Notes under the pieces: model-generated
The model's database searches: none
Seen by the model: only the letters and a program-made list of their open reading frames with translations
What the model was told of the DNA's origin: nothing
Translations under genes and position numbers: made by a program
Shown: in pieces, positions 1-7,299 of the stretch
How positions within the stretch are numbered: position 1 is the first letter of the stretch
Layout: the number at the start of each line of letters is the position of its first letter
Source: Akkermansiaceae bacterium UBA2381
GTDB taxonomy: Bacteria > Verrucomicrobiota > Verrucomicrobiia > Verrucomicrobiales > DEV007
Direction: 5' to 3'
Length of the DNA: 25,467 bases
NCBI GenBank assembly: GCA_002344215.1
Contig: DDSV01000023.1
Span: forward strand, 171,403-196,869

Positions 1-1133
1 TTTCCGGCAACCGCAACTTCGAAGCCCGCGTCCACGGTTCGATCCGGGCGAACTTCCTCATGTCGCCACCGCTTGTCGTCGCCTACGCCCTCGCCGGGCG
101 CGTCGACATCGACCTCACTGGCGAACCTCTCGGAAACGATGTCGATGGCAATCCCGTCTTCCTTGCCGATCTCTGGCCAAGCCAGGACGAGATCCGCAAA
201 CAGCTTGCTGCCGCCCTCAAGCCCGAGGTCTACGCCAAACTCTACGGCAACATCGATACCGCCAATCCGAAGTGGGCCGAGATCAACGGTTCGACCGGCG
301 CGACCTATGCGTGGGACGAGAAATCCACCTACGTGCAGTCACCTCCTTTCTTTGAAACCAAGGTGGGCGGGAGCGAAAACATTGTGGGAGCGCGTCCCCT
401 CGGGATCTTCGGCGACTCGGTCACGACAGACCACATTTCCCCGGCCGGTTCGATCAAGGAAACTTCACCTGCCGGGCAGTATCTGCTCGCGAACGGGGTT
501 GATAAGGCCTCCTTCAACTCCTACGGAGCCCGTCGCGGAAACGACCGCGTCATGACCCGTGGTACTTTCGCCAACGTGCGGATCAAGAACCTGATGTGCC
601 CAGGAATCGAGGGTGGTTACACCCAGTATTTCGGCGCGTCAGAAGTGGCCGCACCCGATACCCAAATTGCCGGGGCAGCTGGGGCCAAGCCGACTTTCAT
701 CTACAATGCTTCGATGGCCTACCAGGCCGAGGGGACTCCCCTCATCATCATCGGTGGATCCGACTACGGCATGGGCAGCAGCCGCGACTGGGCCGCGAAG
801 GGCACGCGTCTCCTCGGCGTCAGTGCTGTCGTCACGAAGTCCTTCGAGCGTATTCACCGCTCCAATCTCATTGGAATGGGAGTGCTGCCGCTCAACTTTG
901 CCGACCCGGCCTACTACGACAAGGTCAAGGATCTCGTCGACGCGACCTTCGACATCGTTGGTATCGCCGGTGAGCTGAAGCCCATGCAGACAGCGACGCT
1001 TGTGGCCCATCTTGTCGACGGGACGACCCTGGAGATCCCGCTCAAGGTGCGATTCGATACCCCTGCCGAGGTGGATTACTACAATGCCGGCGGGATTTTG
1101 CCCTACGTTCTGGATCAAATCATTGCGGGGTAA
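1..1133 (+). CDS. acnA: Aconitate hydratase (AcnA type), 3' part only
   Basis: This is the C-terminal 376 residues of a cytosolic aconitase, which interconverts citrate and isocitrate in the TCA cycle. The reading frame is open from base 3 at the window edge, so the start and the Fe-S cluster cysteines lie outside. The first visible residues (SGNRNFEARVHGSIRANFLM) match the AcnA/IRP signature that follows the catalytic domain, and SPPLVVAYALAG follows. The swivel domain carries FGDSVTTDHISPAG and the substrate-binding GSSRDWAAKG, the usual positions for this family. The stop is TAA at 1131-1133. AcnA proteins are about 900 residues, so some 40% is present. No frameshift or odd residue was seen. 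The gene converges on the minus-strand gene at 1204-2988 with a hairpin between them. The family call is nearly certain; the symbol acnA rather than a paralogue name rests on family resemblance. Confidence 0.96.
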   Translation, partial: SGNRNFEARVHGSIRANFLMSPPLVVAYALAGRVDIDLTGEPLGNDVDGNPVFLADLWPSQDEIRKQLAAALKPEVYAKLYGNIDTANPKWAEINGSTGATYAWDEKSTYVQSPPFFETKVGGSENIVGARPLGIFGDSVTTDHISPAGSIKETSPAGQYLLANGVDKASFNSYGARRGNDRVMTRGTFANVRIKNLMCPGIEGGYTQYFGASEVAAPDTQIAGAAGAKPTFIYNASMAYQAEGTPLIIIGGSDYGMGSSRDWAAKGTRLLGVSAVVTKSFERIHRSNLIGMGVLPLNFADPAYYDKVKDLVDATFDIVGIAGELKPMQTATLVAHLVDGTTLEIPLKVRFDTPAEVDYYNAGGILPYVLDQIIAG

Positions 1134-1151
1134 ATGGGGTACACAAAAACA

Positions 1152-1186
1152 ACCCCGTTCACCTTTTGATGGGTGAGACGGGGTTG
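1152..1186 (-). terminator. Intrinsic terminator between convergent genes
   Basis: AACCCCGT-TCACC (1152-1164) pairs with GGTGAGACGGGGTT (1173-1186) with one bulged base, giving a strong 13-bp stem. On the minus strand the stem is followed by TTGTTTTTGTG, a good U-tract, so it best terminates the minus-strand gene ending at 1204. On the plus strand no T-run follows. It may still stop or stabilise the aconitase transcript. Confidence 0.75.
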
Positions 1187-1203
1187 GTCTATTCGGCAGG
1201 GAG

Positions 1204-2988
1204 TTAGTTCCGGTTGCGGCCTTTGCCCTTCTCCGGTTCTTCCTCGGTCGTGCCTCCGGAAGGAGGCGCTTGCGGCCTTACCTTTGGAGTATTCTCGCGC
1301 ATCCTTCCCTCTTGCTGTGGAGGTCGTGCGGGTGCCTCTCTGCCTTCAGGTCTAACCTCGGGGACGCGGGGTGCCGGTCTTTCGGGAATAACCTGGCGGT
1401 CCGATTCTCTCATGGATGGCCGGGGCAGATTCGGCTGGGGCGAGGTTCGCTCCGGCTGCGTTTCCCGGGTGCGGGGTTCGCGACCGTCCGAGGGTCGACC
1501 CTCAGGTCTGGGGATCGGATTCCCGGGAAGAGGCATTTCAGGCCGCGGGGCTTTTTCCCGATCGGTCGGCATTGGAGCAGGGTCGGTCGACGGCCTACCC
1601 TCGGGCCTTGTCTCTGGATTCCCGGGAAGAGGCATTTGAGGGCGGGGGGTGTTCTCGCGGTCCGTCGGGCGAGGCGACTGACTGTCCGACGGTCTTCCTT
1701 CGGGTCTTGAGCCAGGCGTGCCGGGGAGGGGCATTTGGGGGCGGGGGGCGTCGTCCCCTTCACCCTCGCGGGGCATCGGAGGCAGCGTAGGATTGGTTTC
1801 GGGTAGCGGAGCGGTGGGCTCCTTCATTCCCGGTCTTCCTTCGGGGCGTTCCTGACGGGTCGGCTGGTCCGGTGCCGGATTCCCCGGAGCGGTAACGGGA
1901 GGGGTCATTGGCGGGGTCGGCTGGCCGGGAGTGACAGGTTCATTTCCGGGTTCCCCTTTTCCTTTTCCTTTTCCTTTTCCTCTATCGCTTCCGAGAGGGT
2001 TTTCTGTCAGGACCCCGGGGGAGGGCTCTATTTCAGTTGGTTTGACGAAGGTTGGTGTCTTCGGCAATTCGGCGGGCACTTCCGCCTGCTCTCGCATCTT
2101 TTTGCGTGTTTCACTGACATCATCCGCTGAACCGGCATTGCTCCAGCCCTTGTCGATGACGACTTCGGCATCGGTGACCCTTCGGGCAATCTTCTCAGGT
2201 TTTCCGGCCGGACCCGCCTCGATTGGCAAGGCCGCGACACTGAAGGAGTCACCTTCGACTCTTGATTCGAGTTGCTCGGCGGACTGGCGGCCATTGTTCC
2301 TGTCAATGCCCTGACGTCGATCCAGTTTATATCGTGAAATGGGTTCGCTGCTCTGCCTGACCACCTCGTCGTAGCGGGGGCCGCCATTGTGAATCACGTT
2401 GTTCTCATAGGTAATGTTCGTGATGTTGGTGGTCTGATTGATGATCGTGTAGTTCTGACTCCGATCAACGAACACCGTGTTGAGCCGTCGTGAACCGAAG
2501 TTGCGGCCCTCGACAAAGCGGTAGTGGCTCGGCCCGATGTCGTAGTAGTTGTCCACCCATGAGTTGAAGCCGATGGAGATGGAGAATCTGGCCTCAGGGG
2601 GGAGCGGAGCCCAGCCGACGTGGCTTGAGCTGTGGCGCCATGAAACCCAGGCCGGGCCCCATTCGACTCCGGGTACCCAGACCCAGCCGACATTGCGGAC
2701 GTCAGCCCATCGACCGTAGTGGTAGACCGCCCAGCCATAAGGCTCCCGGGAGTCCCAGGTCCATCCGGCGTCGGTGTAGACCCAGCGACCGTCGCTGTAG
2801 GGACTCCAGTCGTCCCGCATTTCGTTGGGTTGCCAGCAGTAGCCGTAGTCGCCAACCTCAAGCCAGTTTCCGTGGGGTGAGAGGTTGTCATAGAAGAAGT
2901 CAACCGAGAGGGTGTCCCGCGCTTCCGTTGAGGGTGAAGCCATCCCGAAAAAAATCGCGATGGCCAGGGTGGATAGGAGTTTTTTCAT
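1204..2988 (-). CDS. Secreted DUF6600-type protein with Pro/Arg-rich repeat tail
   Basis: This 594-aa exported protein has no known enzymatic role. Residues 1-23 form a signal peptide (MKKLLSTLAIAIFFGMASPS, then TEA before the mature end). Residues about 28-155 are rich in Trp, Gly and Tyr and read like DUF6600: FYDNLSPHGNWLEVGDYGY, then GRWVYTDAGWTWDS, GWAVYHYGRWADV and VGWAPLPPEA. A polar linker follows, then a Gly-Lys run and a long low-complexity tail rich in Pro, Arg and Glu. The tail contains three 33-aa tandem repeats, so it is probably disordered and may sit in the cell wall or bind polyanions. The start is ATG at 2986-2988; no strong Shine-Dalgarno is seen. A 22-nt motif shared with the csbD-like gene lies 33 nt upstream. 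The terminator at 1152-1186 follows. The domain call is by resemblance to motifs; the function is unknown. Confidence 0.85.
   Translation of the reverse strand: MKKLLSTLAIAIFFGMASPSTEARDTLSVDFFYDNLSPHGNWLEVGDYGYCWQPNEMRDDWSPYSDGRWVYTDAGWTWDSREPYGWAVYHYGRWADVRNVGWVWVPGVEWGPAWVSWRHSSSHVGWAPLPPEARFSISIGFNSWVDNYYDIGPSHYRFVEGRNFGSRRLNTVFVDRSQNYTIINQTTNITNITYENNVIHNGGPRYDEVVRQSSEPISRYKLDRRQGIDRNNGRQSAEQLESRVEGDSFSVAALPIEAGPAGKPEKIARRVTDAEVVIDKGWSNAGSADDVSETRKKMREQAEVPAELPKTPTFVKPTEIEPSPGVLTENPLGSDRGKGKGKGKGEPGNEPVTPGQPTPPMTPPVTAPGNPAPDQPTRQERPEGRPGMKEPTAPLPETNPTLPPMPREGEGDDAPRPQMPLPGTPGSRPEGRPSDSQSPRPTDRENTPRPQMPLPGNPETRPEGRPSTDPAPMPTDREKAPRPEMPLPGNPIPRPEGRPSDGREPRTRETQPERTSPQPNLPRPSMRESDRQVIPERPAPRVPEVRPEGREAPARPPQQEGRMRENTPKVRPQAPPSGGTTEEEPEKGKGRNRN
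1450..1746 (-). repeat. Three tandem 99-nt coding repeats
   Basis: Three consecutive 33-codon units (1746-1648, 1647-1549, 1548-1450) encode PRPxMPLPGxP..RPEGRPS followed by a variable part. The DNA word CCCGGGAAGAGGCATTT recurs at exactly 99-nt spacing in two units, with a diverged third copy. Degenerate RPEGR pieces continue toward the C-terminus. The high identity suggests recent duplication and possible copy-number variation. Confidence 0.85.
1954..1981 (-). repeat. Hexanucleotide simple repeat encoding Gly-Lys run
   Basis: On the plus strand this is (CCTTTT) repeated about four and a half times. On the coding strand it is (GGAAAA)n and encodes GKGKGKGKG. The hexamer unit keeps the frame, so slippage would change the length of the basic run without breaking the gene. 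Confidence 0.8.
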
Positions 2989-3021
2989 TAATTCTACCCT
3001 GACCCCGCTGCCGGCCCGTCT

Positions 3022-3043
3022 CCATAGGGAGTAACCCTACTCG
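3022..3043 (-). promoter_or_regulatory. Shared 22-nt upstream motif, copy A
   Basis: Read on the minus strand: CGAGTAGGGTT, then ACTC, then CCTATGG. It ends 33 nt upstream of the ATG of the DUF6600-type gene. Eighteen or more of 22 positions match copy B (3611-3632), which sits 34 nt upstream of the csbD-like start. The core TAGGG-N5-CCCTA is a perfect dyad here. The equal placement suggests a promoter element or activator site; which one is not decidable by eye. Confidence 0.55.
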
Positions 3044-3109
3044 GAAAAAGTGTCGTGAACCGGCTTTGATCCGGGAGCCCGAAGGCCCCGGATCTCGTGA
3101 TCTGAATAT

Positions 3110-3259
3110 TTAGAGAACACGCCGACCTTGAATGACACGCACCAGCACAATGATGATGGCGACGACAAGCAGAATGTGGATAAGACCACCCATGGACGTG
3201 CTGGTAAGAAGGCCGAGCAGCCAGAGGACAATGAGCAGGATGACAATGGTGTTTAACAT
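3110..3259 (-). CDS. Small lmo0937-type membrane protein (49 aa)
   Basis: The frame encodes MLNTIVILLIVLWLLGLLTS, then TSMGGLIHILLVVAIIIVLV and RVIQGRRVL. It has two hydrophobic helices (about residues 4-18 and 25-40) with a Gly-Gly turn between them and a basic C-terminal tail. Length and pattern match the lmo0937/DUF5670-type membrane proteins, small proteins of unknown function often found near stress genes such as csbD. The start is ATG at 3257-3259 and the stop TAA at 3110-3112. No clear Shine-Dalgarno is seen. It lies between the DUF6600-type gene and the csbD-like gene on the same strand, which fits an envelope-stress group. A longer overlapping frame at 3037-3246 gives a nonsense-like Cys/Ser-rich peptide and is rejected in its favour. 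Confidence 0.8.
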   Translation of the reverse strand: MLNTIVILLIVLWLLGLLTSTSMGGLIHILLVVAIIIVLVRVIQGRRVL

Positions 3260-3297
3260 AATAGGTATTTTCTATGGTTGATTGGTTTTGCCTGTCC

Positions 3298-3320
3298 GGA
3301 ACTCATTATGATTGAGTTCC
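3298..3320. repeat. Perfect 8-bp inverted repeat upstream of the 49-aa gene
   Basis: GGAACTCA (3298-3305) and TGAGTTCC (3313-3320) flank a 7-nt AT-rich loop. It lies between the csbD-like stop and the 49-aa gene start. No T-run follows on the minus strand, so it is not a classic terminator. It could be an mRNA 3'-end stem for csbD or an operator. Confidence 0.5.
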
Positions 3321-3366
3321 AGTGAGGCGGAGGGTTGCTCCAGAAGGGAAGCGCCATACTTCGTGC

Positions 3367-3576
3367 TCAGGAACTGGAGCGAATCGCAGAACGATACTCA
3401 TCGATGGCGCGCTCAACGGCTTCGCGTGATTCGCCGGTTCGTTTCTGGATTCGCCCGAGAAGTTCGTCCTGTTTGCCGTCGATCAGTTGGAGGTCATCAT
3501 CAGTGAGTTTTGCCCACTTCTGTTTGAGGTTTCCCTTGATGATGTTCCAGTCGCCTTTTATTTCGAGTTTATTCAT
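3367..3576 (-). CDS. CsbD family stress protein (69 aa)
   Basis: The 69-aa soluble protein matches the CsbD/UPF0337 family: an N-terminal KLEIKGDWNIIKGNLKQKWA with LTDDDL, then GKQDELLGRIQKRTG and REAVERAIDE. Family members are induced in general stress responses in several bacteria; the molecular function is unknown. The start at ATG 3574-3576 is chosen because a GAGG Shine-Dalgarno lies just upstream and the family begins at this Met. The same frame stays open to 4251, but the extension runs antisense through the membrane protein gene and has no family similarity. The SD lies in a short dyad, GACCT-N6-AGGTC (3578-3593), which could mask it in the mRNA. Motif copy B lies 34 nt upstream of the start codon. 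Confidence 0.92.
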   Translation of the reverse strand: MNKLEIKGDWNIIKGNLKQKWAKLTDDDLQLIDGKQDELLGRIQKRTGESREAVERAIDEYRSAIRSSS

Positions 3577-3610
3577 AGACCTCATCATAGGTCTGTCCCT
3601 CGAAGTCCGG

Positions 3611-3632
3611 CCATGGGGCAAAACCCTACTCG
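3611..3632 (-). promoter_or_regulatory. Shared 22-nt upstream motif, copy B
   Basis: Read on the minus strand: CGAGTAGGGTT, then TTGC, then CCCATGG. It ends 34 nt before the csbD-like ATG, almost the same distance as copy A from its gene. The dyad core is TAGGG-N5-CCCCA, one mismatch from perfect. Both copies are on the coding strand of their genes. Confidence 0.55.
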
Positions 3633-3820
3633 TTCCATTTCCATCGACTGAGCGCCCCTTGGGTTCTTGCGAAGTCCTGCCCCACCGGGTGTCGCGCATG
3701 TTGCCCCCCATTGCCCGGGCGGACCCAAGATCGGGGCAATAATCGACAATATAGGACGAGCGGATCGGGAGCAATCTGGTGACATTGATTGGAGGAACGG
3801 AAGCCCCAATTGAAGCTCGC

Positions 3821-4372
3821 ATGAATCGTCGCCTGATTGTTCTCCTTGCCATTGCCGGTGCTGTATCCCTTGTCGGCCTGATACTCCTTCTCGTCTCGCC
3901 CCGGCTCTTCTTTTCCCTTTTGAACATTCTCGGAATGGTAATGCTGGGGGTTTCCGCGCTGGTCATGTTCCTGACCGTGCGAAAGTCGAAAACGGTCAAG
4001 CCTCTTGCGCTTGCCATCACCGCATCGGTGGGGTTTCTGACCGCTGTCGTTATTTCGACGCTGACTCCAGTGACTCCCGGATTTTTAGCGGCGTTCTTCT
4101 CCTTTTTCCTCGGCTTTATAGTCGGGGGTGGCTGGGGACTCACCAGCGAAGTGTTTCGTGAGGCAGGGGAAGTGCGCAGCCGCGGCAATGCGTGGTATCT
4201 GCTTGTCTGGGTGGCCACGATTTTGTTGAACCAGGGAATTGCGCTTCTCACCGGACGACCCCCGGCGGTTGGTTTTCTGCTGGTCTGGTTCGGGGCCGGT
4301 CTCGTTGCGGGACAGTCCGCCGTGACCTATTTCCGATACCGAAAGCTCGCGGCGGCGCCCCTCGCCAAATAG
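3821..4372 (+). CDS. Six-TM membrane protein of unknown function
   Basis: This 183-aa integral membrane protein has about six hydrophobic segments: LIVLLAIAGAVSLVGLILLL near the N-terminus, then segments around LLNILGMVMLGVSALVMFL, LALAITASVGFLTAVVI, FFSFFLGFIVGGGWGL, WYLLVWVATILLNQGIALL and VGFLLVWFGAGLVAGQSAV. The tail is short and basic. I do not recognise the family. The ATG at 3821 begins MNRRLIVLL, a typical positive-then-hydrophobic start. An in-frame GTG at 3779 is possible but would put a polar 14-residue extension in front. A GGAGG at 3791-3795 lies too far from 3821 to serve as its Shine-Dalgarno and too close to 3779, so it settles neither. The next gene begins 24 nt downstream, so the two are probably co-transcribed. 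Confidence 0.75.
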   Translation: MNRRLIVLLAIAGAVSLVGLILLLVSPRLFFSLLNILGMVMLGVSALVMFLTVRKSKTVKPLALAITASVGFLTAVVISTLTPVTPGFLAAFFSFFLGFIVGGGWGLTSEVFREAGEVRSRGNAWYLLVWVATILLNQGIALLTGRPPAVGFLLVWFGAGLVAGQSAVTYFRYRKLAAAPLAK

Positions 4373-4396
4373 TCACCTCAGCCACTTGACTCCCCG

Positions 4397-7243
4397 ATGA
4401 AGACAAACCTCGCCAAGTTCTCCCTTCTAGCCGGATTCGGTCTTTTTTCGATTAGTGTCGTTTCGGCTGCGGAACCGAACATTCTGAATGACGAGGAGCG
4501 CGCCGCCGGCTGGGAGCTGTTTTTTGACGGGCGCTCTCTCGACGGGTGGCGGGCGAGCGGGTCCGCCTCGTCGTTCCGCGTTCAGGATGGGGCCATCGTC
4601 GGCGAGGGGTCGCGCTCGCATCTCTACTATACCGGCCCGGTCGGTGGCGGGGAGTTCGAGGATTTCGAGTTCTCCGCCGAAGTGATGATCTCGCCGGGGA
4701 CCAATTCAGGGGTGTATTTTCACACGCACTGGCAGGGGACGGGGTGGCCCGCGCTGGGCTATGAGGTGCAGCTCAACAATTCGGACCCGCCGGGTGCTGC
4801 CCCAGCCGCCGGCGCTTCGCGGAGCGGCAGTCTCTGGGGGGTGGCCGATCTGCGGGGGGAGACCGCGCGAGATGAGGAGTGGTTCACCCTGCGCATCCGC
4901 GTCGAGGGCAAACGCATCACCACCGAGATCGACGGTAAGGTTGTCGTCGACTATACCGAGCCCCTCGTCCTCGTTCGTCCCGACAAGCTTTCCGGCAAAA
5001 AACTCTCCAGCGGCACCTTTGCCCTTCAGATAGCCGATCCGGCGGGTAGTGTCCGCTTCCGTTCGGTCAAAGCACGCGTTCCCGGCGGAGTTCCGACCAG
5101 CAATCTTTCCGGTGGAGACGCCGACGATAGCGACTTCGGGTTGAGTTCAGTCACCGCCAAAACTTTCCGGATGCATTGGGCGAAGGGGGCGGATCGCGGT
5201 GTGATCGGGGAGGTGACCTTGAGGGCGGACGGCGGGATCGACGGTGCGCCGAGCAAGAACGAGACGCGTTGGAAAATCGATGATGACGGCAATCTCGCTT
5301 TCTATGGTCGCTCCGGCAAGGCGACCTCGGTCTTCGACCAGCATCAGCAGCGGGAAGGGCAATGGATTCTCTCGGGAAAAGAGTTGATTGGCGAGGCCCG
5401 CCAGGTCCGCCTCGACGAGAAGCTCTCTTTTCCCTTCGTGGAGGACGATGACACGATCAACCGCATCATCCGCCCCTGGTCGAGCCAGGAGGTCGTCGGT
5501 CTTGACTCCGGGGAGACGCACCCCTTCAAGATGAAGGACGGACGAACGAGAACGATTCGCCTCATCAGCGTGGAGGAAACCCGTGACACAGTGATGAAGC
5601 TTGTGCGCAGCGCTGCCGTGCGCGTCGAGATTGACGGGATCCCTCTCGATCTGGTGTGCGCGCCCTACGTCATGCCCACCGAGATCGATGGCCTGCGCAT
5701 TCAGGCGGACATCACCTCGGGGATGTTACCGGAGTTTTCAAAACAGGTCTCTTTCTCCGTGTGGGACGCCGCCGATCCCATTGTCGATACCAAGGCTTTC
5801 GTCTACCCCTTGTCGGAGCACCGACTCTTTTCCCACGAGTTGCAGGCCTACGGTGAAATCGTGTGGCTGGGGGTCTACGACGGGGATCCCAGAGGTGTGT
5901 TCGCGCGGCACTCCTACGGGATCGATCTCGCCGCTTACGAAGACGGGGTCGAGGTGTTGGCCGTGGCCGATGGCGTTGTCCACGACGTCTATCCTGACAG
6001 CAAAGATCCCTATGCGGCTTTGATCCGATCGGACAACGGCGTCGTCTGGGAGTATGGGCACCTTCACACGCTCCTGCCGGAGATTCGCGAGGGTGCCGCG
6101 ATCCGGGCGGGCCAGCCGATCGGGAGGGTCGGCAAGCGGGGGCGTTCCGGGAATTTTTCCCACTTCCATCTCGGCCTTCATCCCGGCGCGGCCCACCGCA
6201 CCGCCGTGGTGCGCACGCAAAGGCTAAACTTCTACCCTTGGATCGTGGCTGCCTACCGGGCGAGCCATCCGGAATTGCTCATGGCGGTCGCCGGTCCCCA
6301 TCAAGTGCTCCGGGCGGGAGAGTCGGCGACCTTCGACGGCTCGCACTCGATGGCTTTTGCCTCAACGATCGGCTCCTACCGGTGGATCTTCCACGACGGG
6401 ACGAGCGCCACGGGAGCGCGCGCCGAGAGCGCCTTCCCAGACCCCGGAGTCTACGTCGCCGAGCTATGGGTGGAGGATGGCCAGGGCAGGAAGGATGTCG
6501 ATTTCTGCCGGGTGAAGGTGTTCCCCGCGAAGGGGCGGGCCGATGGGATCCCGACGCTTTTCCTGACCCACCAGCCGACCATGGGAATCACGCCGGGCGC
6601 AGAGGTGGCGGTGCGTGGCTGGGTCCAGGCGGAGCAGGACGTGCCGATGCTCCTGGATTTCGGAGACGGCAGTTCCCCGCTGAGTTATCGGTCCTATGAC
6701 GAGGCAACCCATCGCTACGAAAAACCGGGACTCTACGTCGTCACCGCAACGGCGACGGCGGGAGGTCTGCCCGTCACGGCGAAGCAGAAGATCCTCGTGA
6801 CTGCTGATGGCAAGCTCGATACGATTCCCGGGGGTGCCACCGCCGCCGGTGAAGCCCCCCGGCCCGTGATGCCGGAAAAGGATGGTTCCTCCGTCGAATC
6901 CATCCTCGTGGGAGCGGGGCGGAACCAGGGCGGCAGCCTGGTAGATCCCGGTAAGCCCCTGCCGAAGGGTCTCGCCACGATCAGCGCCGACTTTGAGGTC
7001 CGGCATCTCGCGGCCGGGGAAAGGGTGCAGGCGTGGGTGGAAAAGGGCGAGAACCGGACCGAACCCATCGATGCGGTCGTCAGCGGCGAAGGTGGCGGGA
7101 AGGTGTCCTTCGACTTGCACTTGGGAGACGCCGATTTTCCCCCGGGCGATTACACTCTGGTGGTGATGCTAGGGGGGATGAAACGTTTCGAGAAGCCCTT
7201 TACCATCGCCGGCGCCTCTCTCCTCCTCAAGAATCGCTTTTAA
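4397..7243 (+). CDS. Exported DUF1080 - M23 peptidase-like - PKD multidomain protein
   Basis: This 948-aa protein has a signal peptide (residues 1-25, ending VVSAAE). Residues 33-228 are a DUF1080/3-keto-disaccharide hydrolase-type beta-sandwich (WELFFDGRSLDGWR, NSGVYFHTHWQG, GYEVQLNN). Residues 245-345 are an unassigned beta-rich region. Residues about 485-600 resemble a LytM/M23 metallopeptidase: H505-x4-D510 (RHSYGIDLA), H555-L-H557, and SHFHLGLH with H589 and H591. The first motif has one residue more than the usual HxxxD, so zinc binding is likely but activity is not certain. Residues 632-710 and 735-800 are PKD-like folds, the second with LDFGDGSS and YEKPGLYVVTATA. Residues 833-938 resemble the C-terminus of the next protein. 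A role in peptidoglycan or wall-polymer binding outside the inner membrane is inferred. It is the second gene of a five-gene plus-strand group. Confidence 0.85.
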   Translation: MKTNLAKFSLLAGFGLFSISVVSAAEPNILNDEERAAGWELFFDGRSLDGWRASGSASSFRVQDGAIVGEGSRSHLYYTGPVGGGEFEDFEFSAEVMISPGTNSGVYFHTHWQGTGWPALGYEVQLNNSDPPGAAPAAGASRSGSLWGVADLRGETARDEEWFTLRIRVEGKRITTEIDGKVVVDYTEPLVLVRPDKLSGKKLSSGTFALQIADPAGSVRFRSVKARVPGGVPTSNLSGGDADDSDFGLSSVTAKTFRMHWAKGADRGVIGEVTLRADGGIDGAPSKNETRWKIDDDGNLAFYGRSGKATSVFDQHQQREGQWILSGKELIGEARQVRLDEKLSFPFVEDDDTINRIIRPWSSQEVVGLDSGETHPFKMKDGRTRTIRLISVEETRDTVMKLVRSAAVRVEIDGIPLDLVCAPYVMPTEIDGLRIQADITSGMLPEFSKQVSFSVWDAADPIVDTKAFVYPLSEHRLFSHELQAYGEIVWLGVYDGDPRGVFARHSYGIDLAAYEDGVEVLAVADGVVHDVYPDSKDPYAALIRSDNGVVWEYGHLHTLLPEIREGAAIRAGQPIGRVGKRGRSGNFSHFHLGLHPGAAHRTAVVRTQRLNFYPWIVAAYRASHPELLMAVAGPHQVLRAGESATFDGSHSMAFASTIGSYRWIFHDGTSATGARAESAFPDPGVYVAELWVEDGQGRKDVDFCRVKVFPAKGRADGIPTLFLTHQPTMGITPGAEVAVRGWVQAEQDVPMLLDFGDGSSPLSYRSYDEATHRYEKPGLYVVTATATAGGLPVTAKQKILVTADGKLDTIPGGATAAGEAPRPVMPEKDGSSVESILVGAGRNQGGSLVDPGKPLPKGLATISADFEVRHLAAGERVQAWVEKGENRTEPIDAVVSGEGGGKVSFDLHLGDADFPPGDYTLVVMLGGMKRFEKPFTIAGASLLLKNRF

Positions 7244-7299
7244 ACTGAATGACTGACTTCGAACCTCTTCTTGCCCCATCCCCAACCCCGCTCTGAACC

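Noticed and set aside
3037..3246. 69-codon minus-strand frame
   Set aside because: Cys/Ser-rich product without homology features; the 49-aa frame in the same place is a typical two-helix membrane protein.
3329..3341. GGAGGGTTGCTCC, a possible third copy of the 22-nt motif
   Set aside because: It shares only the AGGGTT and CTCC parts, is offset in its symmetry and lies about 70 nt from the 49-aa gene, so chance is likely.
3701..3739. Inverted repeat TTGCCCC / GGGGCAA with a GCCCGGGC core between csbD and the six-TM gene
   Set aside because: Seven paired bases over a 25-nt loop in GC-rich DNA is expected by chance; no linked promoter or T-run.
3577..4251. Upstream extension of the csbD-like frame
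   Set aside because: The extension is antisense to the six-TM gene, Arg/Thr-rich and unlike CsbD. The ATG at 3576 has a Shine-Dalgarno and the family N-terminus.
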